From NCBI GenBank assembly GCA_021108375.1, contig JAIORA010000035.1:1-37981 (forward strand): a stretch of 37,981 bases of DNA. The letters are read 5' to 3'. This DNA comes from Anaerohalosphaeraceae bacterium. Its GTDB lineage: Bacteria > Planctomycetota > Phycisphaerae > Sedimentisphaerales > UBA12454. Made by a program: the position numbers and the translations under genes. Below, one piece after another: positions 34,101-37,981 of this stretch (its first letter is position 1; the number at the start of each line of letters is the position of its first letter). Below the pieces are notes generated by a model, which saw only the letters and a list, made by a program, of their open reading frames with translations, was not told the DNA's origin and did not search any database.

Positions 34101-34528
34101 TTTGGAAAGATAGTTGTGTCGAATTTTTCTTTACGCCTGATGCTGAACTTGAAGATGTATATTTCAATCTGGAGACCAACTGCGGCGGGACTATGCTGTT
34201 CCGTTATAATGACAAGAAAAAGAATACGATAGAATATATAAAACTGTCGGATTGTGAGAAAGTTAAATTAAGTCATTCGCTGCCCAAAATTATCGAAGAT
34301 GAAATAACAGAGCCGATTGTCTGGACACTAAGCTATAAACTGCCATTTGATGTAATTGCCCAATACGGCAAAATAACAAAGCCTCAGCCAGGCGTAATCT
34401 GGAAAGCTAATTTTTATAAGTGTGCTTCCGGCACCTCACATCCGCATTATTTGACTTGGTCTGTCGTTGAAAATCCGACGCCTAACTTTCATTTGCCTCA
34501 ATATTTTGGCTCACTTAAGTTTGAATAA
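31160..34528 (+). CDS. Secreted GH123-like hydrolase with CBM9-like tail
   Basis: 1122 residues. A signal peptide or lipoprotein-like leader (about 1-24; MGSCFA), an N-terminal carbohydrate-binding-like sandwich (about 60-210), further beta-domains to about 510, then a DUF4091/GH123-type barrel at about 515-900. HGVDEAKRG contains D649-E650, where the GH123 catalytic Asp-Glu pair would lie. The C-terminal 200 residues (about 910-1122) are a CBM9-like domain (LYDDDNLYVFFRVEDQYV; DSCVEFFFTP). GH123 enzymes are known as beta-N-acetylgalactosaminidases using substrate-assisted catalysis; similarity here is at fold and motif level only. It is the last gene of the operon, and is followed by mobile-element scars. 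AAAGGATG is the ribosome site. Confidence 0.75.
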   Translation: MRKLGTSFIAMCVLVLAAVLIMGSCFAKTAFEKEGAICQTKELDNVDLTGTLVKHGLPDTDLLKGKGRFETLSMWQGSNANISLVEKNAYEGKACLKLTPLSEDKSQLASLKEQFLPVFCYPGRDYIMSVWVRTEGDAKAQLTIKLFDGEKKEQKKMLQSMRVDGSQWQQLKLEFRPPAEGCWVKPLLRIQGKGAVYWDLMDIRFNRVKPVFRIQMVQGELRIETDFDESILVGASSRKLTAHITLYDPLGQKDILCHEFALTGPDSLKLNAILDTREFSLAIYRLAIEIRSGGKKLYRTKKAFIPGIDDAYSEMTQYYKEVNGEVDVNIVEAEKANPNQQETASGIMLFTRCEPRWIQPDSLPLPKERIISLERVAAPGDTVFFTMAALPLCDMKNVTLELEAGDSGKSLSSMPDIELGCLRYWPQRTHFSDRDGVPPAYWIVPELIEPMKEHKLNAGLVKQYTLSLKMPLDANDTYVGRWVIKAAGKTVSGFDVSVKVLPVELSQPKDVVFGLYIDPIRWFRQSQWYTDERILAELKEVREHGFNSLHLVAATPIVQPSYSNGEYTLDMTRFARTLRLYIEAGFTSHPYIINPYKMEQTLTAASGLEEPTGRSYTPEYGRLVDQVFKQIRETAVKPSWPEPLIHGVDEAKRGEKLDRAIRVLGAAKKHGFKTCSTTYAGALAAGLDEVMDYRNYCAIGFWDIKSEEEARQRRKSSAESGDVFWHYASGCYANYSPQGPHTRNTRQEGCLSENRYMHGLFLYRTGAKAQWAWTFCRWNEDSENDFDASEPGKERKEACTVYPDTADGCGIRPTLQWEALRQGWQDYRAVSTLDRLIEKRSDNEAGDIRVELNRRIAEIPWRNYTQYPNFRFEELREWILLQILSLTQSDSTGITETKKTAKPMSYNVKRVLETIDVNNQWNQGQWKQAGVLELTNYMGDKPEHFPKTQAKLLYDDDNLYVFFRVEDQYVRAVAEKIHGEVWKDSCVEFFFTPDAELEDVYFNLETNCGGTMLFRYNDKKKNTIEYIKLSDCEKVKLSHSLPKIIEDEITEPIVWTLSYKLPFDVIAQYGKITKPQPGVIWKANFYKCASGTSHPHYLTWSVVENPTPNFHLPQYFGSLKFE

Positions 34529-34606
34529 TAGAACAGAAAACTTAAAATCCATAAAAAACAGCCAACGTCCATAACCCCTCTCCAATCAACATATTACAAA
34601 TACACC

Positions 34607-34822
34607 CGGCAGGATTCGAACAAAAACTCACAACACGCTGTTGATAAAATACTTAGCGAAACCGCCAAATCCAAGAGGGTGCAGAATCCGGTGCAGACTA
34701 CAGCAGAATTGAGTAGAACTGAGTCGCATGAAAGTAATTCAGAGGGTGATGTAAACCCTTATATTTGCGAGAGTAATCTACAAAAAATAGAAGCTTGCGA
34801 AACTGTGCAAGACACCCCAAAA
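34607..34822 (+). pseudogene. Integrase C-terminal tail abutting a tRNA
   Basis: The stretch 34607-34622 resembles a tRNA 3' end. An open frame follows through DKILSETAKSKRVQNPVQTT and continues into the antisense of the tRNA at 34823. It is the counterpart of the scar at 2851-3065, with a 22-base exact match (34674-34695). It has no catalytic integrase residues. The 290-base gap after 34528 otherwise holds nothing I recognise. Confidence 0.55.
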
Positions 34823-34896
34823 TGGGCCCGGAAGGACTCGAACCTTCGACCAATGGATTATGAGTCCACTGCTCTGACCAACTGAGCTACGGGCCC
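34823..34896 (-). tRNA. tRNA with CAT anticodon, probably Ile2
   Basis: Complete 74-base cloverleaf on the minus strand: 7-bp acceptor stem GGGCCCG/CGGGCCC, anticodon loop CTCATAA (CAT), and T arm GAAGG-TTCGAGT-CCTTC. The variable loop TGGTC and loop CTCATAA resemble tRNA-Ile2 (lysidine-modified), while the second CAT tRNA at 37723 looks like elongator Met. No CCA is encoded. Integration scars lie against its 3' end. Confidence 0.93.
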
Positions 34897-35000
34897 TGAT
34901 ATTTTGCTTAAAAAACCTGCGATATGCAAATTCCCGCTAACTGTACATATAACTATGCATTATTGCAAGAGAATTAAGGGTAAATTCCTTATTTTTGGCT

Positions 35001-35028
35001 TTTACAAGGTAGAACCCTTGATTATAAT
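35001..35028 (+). promoter_or_regulatory. Candidate promoter of eda
   Basis: TTTACA (35001-35006), a 16-base spacer and a perfect TATAAT (35023-35028), 67 bases before the aldolase start. Confidence 0.5.
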
Positions 35029-35095
35029 CATCGCTATAGCAACAGCAAATAAAAACCGAGTTGAAATTTATAAAATCTGATAAGGAATTGCTGAA

Positions 35096-35770
35096 ATGGC
35101 ACAACACAACAGACTTGAGGTTTTAACTGCAATTAAGCAAATCGGACTCGTACCGATATTTTATAACGGTGATTTTGAGACGGCAAAGAATATCATTTGT
35201 GCCTGCGCCGATGGCGGTGCGAAAACTGTCGAATTAACTAATCGCGGCGATAGGGCAATAGACCTTTTCAAAAAGCTCGCACAGTTCAGGGATGAAAATC
35301 GTCCGGAGCTGATTTTAGGGGCTGGCACTATATGCGATGCACCGACTGCTGCAATGTTCATTGCCGCAGGAGCCGATTTTTTAGTTAGTCCGAGCATCGA
35401 TGAAGAAACTGCCATACTCTGCAACAAGAGAAAAATCCCTTACATTCCCGGTTGTGGCAGTGTAACGGAAATCCACAAGGCAGAAACTCTTGGCGTGGAA
35501 ATTTGCAAACTGTTCCCTGCGATGGAAGTAGGAGGGCCGAGTTTTATAAAGGCCGTCAAAGTTCCTCAGCCGTGGACAGATATTATGGCTACCGGCGGGG
35601 TAGCTCCTACGAAAGAAAATCTTACCGAGTGGTTTAATGCCGGCACAACCTGTGTTGGGATGGGGTCAAAGCTTATAACCAAAGAGTCCGTTGCCGCTAA
35701 AGATTGGGCAGAAATAACGAAAAAGGTTAAAGCTGTGATTGGAATAATAAGCGAATTGAAAGGACTCTAA
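35096..35770 (+). CDS. eda: KDPG/KHG aldolase
   Basis: 224 residues, the usual length of 2-dehydro-3-deoxy-phosphogluconate aldolase. It splits KDPG into pyruvate and glyceraldehyde 3-phosphate, the end of the Entner-Doudoroff and hexuronate routes. Key residues visible: E46 in VELTNRG, GAGTI, the Schiff-base K138 in CKLFPA, and ATGGVAP near the phosphate site. Cytoplasmic, homotrimer in the family. It has its own promoter and lies beyond the tRNA that may bound the island, so it may be a core gene that serves the island's uronate catabolism together with uxaE. Confidence 0.93.
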   Translation: MAQHNRLEVLTAIKQIGLVPIFYNGDFETAKNIICACADGGAKTVELTNRGDRAIDLFKKLAQFRDENRPELILGAGTICDAPTAAMFIAAGADFLVSPSIDEETAILCNKRKIPYIPGCGSVTEIHKAETLGVEICKLFPAMEVGGPSFIKAVKVPQPWTDIMATGGVAPTKENLTEWFNAGTTCVGMGSKLITKESVAAKDWAEITKKVKAVIGIISELKGL

Positions 35771-35801
35771 AGCAAAAAATAGCGATTCTGTTTTTTGTTT
35801 T

Positions 35802-35820
35802 GCGCATAAAAAACGGAGAA
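35802..35820 (+). repeat. Direct repeat near tRNA-Ser, copy 1
   Basis: GCGCATAAAAAACGGAGAA, identical to 35941-35959; similarity continues weakly for about 10 more bases. The second copy runs into the 3' end of tRNA-Ser, so this copy looks like a duplicated tRNA end with its flank. The 120 bases between hold only a small GC-rich palindrome-like stretch. Confidence 0.75.
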
Positions 35821-35940
35821 AGAGGAATTCCGCTGCCGCCTTTGGCGGATTCTTGCGGGCAACGCTCCGCTTTTGTCGAACCCCCGTGTTGTCGCTGTCG
35901 CGACAAGGGTGTTCTCATCCCGAATTTATATTTTATGCCA

Positions 35941-35959
35941 GCGCATAAAAAACGGAGAA
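35941..35959 (+). repeat. Direct repeat near tRNA-Ser, copy 2
   Basis: Second copy of the 19-base repeat at 35802; its last seven bases are part of the tRNA-Ser 3' acceptor strand and discriminator. Confidence 0.75.
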
Positions 35960-36040
35960 GGGGGGATTCGAACCCCCGGTACAGACAAGCCGTACACAGC
36001 CTTTCCAAGGCTGCTCCTTAAGCCACTCGGACACCTCTCC
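35953..36040 (-). tRNA. tRNA-Ser (GGA)
   Basis: 88 bases on the minus strand: acceptor GGAGAGG/CTTCTCC, anticodon loop TTGGAAA (GGA), a long variable arm as expected of class II tRNAs, T arm GGGGG-TTCGAAT-CCCCC and discriminator G. No encoded CCA. Confidence 0.95.
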
Positions 36041-36140
36041 ATAAAGAAAGCAAAAGGATATCGGTTTTTGTGTTGTTTTTCAACTCTAAAATCAGCTTGC
36101 TTTTAAGTATTGTGTTGCTCATAATGATTTCTCAGAAGCT

Positions 36141-36205
36141 ATCCCAAAACCCTTATTTTTGGCACTGGCAATGCCACGGATGGTGTTTATTATGGTTTTT
36201 GGGAT
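36141..36205 (+). other. Long inverted repeat upstream of the DUF502 gene
   Basis: ATCCCAAAA (36141-36149) pairs with TTTTGGGAT (36197-36205), enclosing a small TGGCA/TGCCA hairpin (36160-36164 with 36172-36176). It ends 26 bases before the start codon, so it could be a structured leader or the remains of a small inverted-repeat element. Confidence 0.4.
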
Positions 36206-36231
36206 GAATTATAAACAGGAAAGGGTAGAGT

Positions 36232-36804
36232 ATGAAAAGGATTATCGGATATTTTCTCAAAGGCCTGCTGGTATTTGTTCCGGCAGCAATTACGATTTCA
36301 CTAATAATCTGGGCATTTACGACGCTTGACAATCTGTTGGGACGGTTTCTGATTATCCATATTCCCGGCACAGGACTGGTAATAATAATTGCAGCTATTA
36401 CGCTGATTGGCTTTTTTGCTTCCAATTTTATAGGCCAAAAATTTTTCCTGCTTATCGACAGGCTTTTTACACGTTTGCCGCTGGTCAAGCTCTTATATTC
36501 CTCGCTGAAAGATTTCATCGAGGCCTTTGCAGGTGAAAAGAAAAGTTTCGACAGGCCGGTATTGGTCGAGTTAATGCCCGGCGGTGCAAAGGCGGCTGGT
36601 TTCATAACGCGTGACAGTCTGGAAAATATAGGACTCGATAATCACGTTGCGGTATATTTTCCGCAATCGTATAATTTCGCAGGCTCGGTTTTGATTTTTG
36701 AATCCTCAAGAGTAACACCATTGGACGTTGAAAGCTCAAAGGTGATGGCTTTCATAGTTTCCGGCGGGGTGGCAGGGGACTTTGAAAAAGACATCATAAT
36801 GTAG
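36232..36804 (+). CDS. DUF502 family membrane protein
   Basis: 190 residues. Two N-terminal membrane helices (about 5-28 and 45-65) and a C-terminal soluble domain with the family's PLVKLLYSSLKDFIEAF and VAVYFPQSYNFAG regions. DUF502 proteins are widespread in bacteria and of unknown function; some relatives have been linked to membrane or lipid homeostasis, but I cannot assign a role. GGAAAGG precedes ATG 36232. Confidence 0.88.
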   Translation: MKRIIGYFLKGLLVFVPAAITISLIIWAFTTLDNLLGRFLIIHIPGTGLVIIIAAITLIGFFASNFIGQKFFLLIDRLFTRLPLVKLLYSSLKDFIEAFAGEKKSFDRPVLVELMPGGAKAAGFITRDSLENIGLDNHVAVYFPQSYNFAGSVLIFESSRVTPLDVESSKVMAFIVSGGVAGDFEKDIIM

Positions 36805-36835
36805 AATGGCCGAGGCGAATTTGTCGATGGCGAGT

Positions 36836-37324
36836 TTACTGGTTGTCATTTTCTCTGCGTCTTCTTGCAAAAAAATCTGTCAGCAGGCCGCTGCATTCCG
36901 TCTCTAAAATGCCTTTAGTAATTTCAATCCGATGATTGAGTCTTTCATCCTGAACGATATTATAAAGGCTGCCGCAGGCACCGGCTTTGGGGTCATCGCA
37001 GCCGTAAATAAGTCTTTCAACTCTGCCTAGCAGCAGGGCACCGGCACACATACAGCAGGGTTCTAACGTAACGTAAATGCTGCATCCTTCCAATCGCCAG
37101 TTGCCGATAGACTCTGCCGCTGCTGTCAGGGCGATAATTTCAGCGTGAGCGGTAGGGTCGTTGAGCTGCTGCCGCTGATTATAGCCCTTTGCGATTATTT
37201 TGTTTTCGCAGACAATGACTGCTCCGACGGGGACATCACCGTTTTCCTCGGCAATCTGGGCCTGAATCAAAGCTGCCTGCATAAATCTTTGGTCAGTATC
37301 GGTTGTATTAAAAAAATCCTGCAT
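36836..37324 (-). CDS. tadA: tRNA adenosine deaminase TadA
   Basis: 162 residues on the minus strand. Zinc-dependent cytidine/adenosine deaminase fold with H60-A-E62 and P-C90-C-M-C93; DVPVGAVIV and NDPTAHAEI are typical of TadA, which converts A34 to inosine in tRNA-Arg(ACG). It is convergent with the DUF502 gene (31 bases between stops). No clear ribosome site lies before its ATG. A guanine or cytidine deaminase is less likely given these motifs. Confidence 0.9.
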   Translation of the reverse strand: MQDFFNTTDTDQRFMQAALIQAQIAEENGDVPVGAVIVCENKIIAKGYNQRQQLNDPTAHAEIIALTAAAESIGNWRLEGCSIYVTLEPCCMCAGALLLGRVERLIYGCDDPKAGACGSLYNIVQDERLNHRIEITKGILETECSGLLTDFFARRRRENDNQ

Positions 37325-37576
37325 AGGAGGTGAGTTTAATGAATTTTGCCAAAATAGTAAAAGGAAATATATAGTTGAACGACATGCCGGAAGAAGTACC
37401 CTGATTACAATTGCCGTACTCTTCGCTTAGCCATTGTGCCGTCAGTTTGAACATATCTTCTGTATTGATATTGCAATCATCATTTGCTTTGGCAACCTGA
37501 GAGAGGCGGGGCGGAAGAGGGTTTTAACCGCCCTGTTTAGTTTCTGGATATTCACGTTTGCAGGCGGCGAAAAAAA
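37325..37576. other. Intergenic, no gene seen
   Basis: Between tadA and tRNA-Glu. On the plus strand AGGAGGTG precedes an 11-codon frame at 37339 (MNFAKIVKGNI), too short to support. Nothing else recognised. Confidence 0.5.
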
Positions 37577-37649
37577 TACCCCCAAGGAGACTCGAACTCC
37601 TGTTACCGGGATGAGAACCCGGCGTCCTAGGCCGCTAGACGATGGGGGC
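37577..37649 (-). tRNA. tRNA-Glu (CTC)
   Basis: 73 bases on the minus strand: 5' GCCCCCA, anticodon arm CCGGG-TTCTCAT-CCCGG (anticodon CTC), T arm AGGAG-TTCGAGT-CTCCT, and 3' TGGGGGT plus discriminator A. The first acceptor pair is G-U, slightly unusual. Confidence 0.92.
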
Positions 37650-37722
37650 AAAAAAATTGAAAATCCAAAAAAAATCAGATTTTGGAAGTCCACTTTTAAC
37701 TTGCGGCAGAAATTGCCTTAAA

Positions 37723-37796
37723 TAGCGGCGGATGGATTCGAACCATCGACCTCAGGCTTATGAATCCCGCGCTCTAACCAACTGAGCTACGCCGCC
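37723..37796 (-). tRNA. tRNA-Met (CAT), elongator type
   Basis: 74 bases on the minus strand: acceptor GGCGGCG/CGCCGCT (first pair G-U), anticodon loop TTCATAA (CAT), variable loop AGGTC and T arm GATGG-TTCGAAT-CCATC. The loop and variable region resemble elongator tRNA-Met. One anticodon-stem pair next to the loop is A-G. Confidence 0.9.
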
Positions 37797-37932
37797 AAGT
37801 ACCTGAAAGACGGTATGGTACGCAGTTCCAAGTCGAAAATCAAGTATGAAATTTTGCATTTCGTTTTTAGTCGCAAAAACATATAAGTATATAAATTTTG
37901 GTGTATTATAGCGATTTTGATTATTAAGTGCG

Positions 37933-37981
37933 CCATTGTCATTTCGACCGGAACGAGCGAAGCGAATGGAGCGGAGAAATC
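37933..37981. repeat. Dispersed REP-like repeat, cut by window end
   Basis: The segment containing GTCATTTCGACCGGAACGAG and ending GCGGAGAAATC resembles a widespread family of dispersed intergenic repeats found in many bacteria. Only one copy is in the window and it runs off the end. The 136 bases between it and the tRNA-Met hold no gene. Confidence 0.5.

Noticed and set aside
35800..36106. Short plus- and minus-strand frames around tRNA-Ser
   Set aside because: Their peptides are translations across the tRNA and flanking repeats (GDSNPRYRQ-type artefacts).
37339..37374. Small protein after a strong AGGAGGTG
   Set aside because: Only 11 codons, no conservation evidence, and the Shine-Dalgarno match could be chance opposite the tadA start.
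37434..37721. 95-residue frame across tRNA-Glu
   Set aside because: It reads antisense through the tRNA (KETRTPVTG-type artefact) and has no start-site support.
1..37981. CRISPR array, prophage structural genes or toxin-antitoxin pair
   Set aside because: I looked for regularly spaced short repeats, phage structural genes and small paired genes and saw none; the only mobile traces are integrase tails and one transposase remnant.

Overview
The window looks like a piece of chromosome from an anaerobic, polysaccharide-degrading planctomycete of the Phycisphaerae/Sedimentisphaerales type. This is inferred from a PEP-CTERM sorting tail, planctomycete-style dockerin-like modules, a prepilin-like secreted protein of the kind planctomycetes carry in many copies, DNRLRE/CBM96-like domains, GH123/DUF4091-type enzymes and moderate GC. 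No ribosomal or phylogenetic marker is present, so the taxonomy is an inference.

Layout. (1) 0.1-2.8 kb: a URO-D-superfamily protein and a tagaturonate epimerase (UxaE). (2) 2.8-3.5 kb: a mobile-element scar with a tRNA 3'-end fragment, an integrase tail and a second tRNA-like remnant. (3) 3.6-8.8 kb: a regulatory/catabolic cluster of AraR-like GntR/LacI regulator, Gfo/Idh/MocA oxidoreductase, metallophosphoesterase and leaderless GH20 hexosaminidase. (4) 8.6-12.7 kb: an 869-bp direct repeat (8584-9452 and 11820-12688) bracketing an AT-rich beta-helix gene, a transposase remnant and a strongly structured non-coding stretch. (5) 12.6-20.0 kb: secreted proteins (PEP-CTERM protein, a double DNRLRE/CBM9-like/dockerin protein, a beta-helix/dockerin protein and a pseudopilin-like protein). 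(6) 20.2-34.5 kb: a compact co-directional operon with a good promoter, made of SSS sodium symporter, two URO-D proteins, GH63-like hydrolase, Gfo/Idh/MocA, a chimeric GH123-N/GH20 protein, a third URO-D protein and a large GH123-like protein with a CBM9-like tail. (7) 34.6-38 kb: an integrase tail abutting a CAT-anticodon tRNA, then ordinary chromosome (KDPG aldolase, tRNA-Ser, DUF502 protein, TadA, tRNA-Glu, tRNA-Met).

How the genes may work together (inference): secreted or surface beta-helix, GH123-like and GH20 proteins cut a glycan containing N-acetylhexosamine and probably uronic acid. Products enter through the sodium symporter and are finished by the leaderless GH20 and GH63-like enzymes. 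Two Gfo/Idh/MocA enzymes remodel the sugars, and uronates pass through UxaE towards KDG/KDPG and Eda. The role of the four URO-D-superfamily proteins (two with an HxCG metal motif, two with HxDG) is unknown; handling of methyl groups on O-methylated sugars is one testable idea.

The most unusual signals are the domain shuffling (a jelly-roll-like domain present in three neighbouring proteins, once inserted inside a dockerin), a GC-rich GH20 gene fused in frame into a GH123-type gene with its former signal peptide trapped inside, the 869-bp repeat around the beta-helix gene, and tRNA/integrase scars that could bound a roughly 32-kb island.
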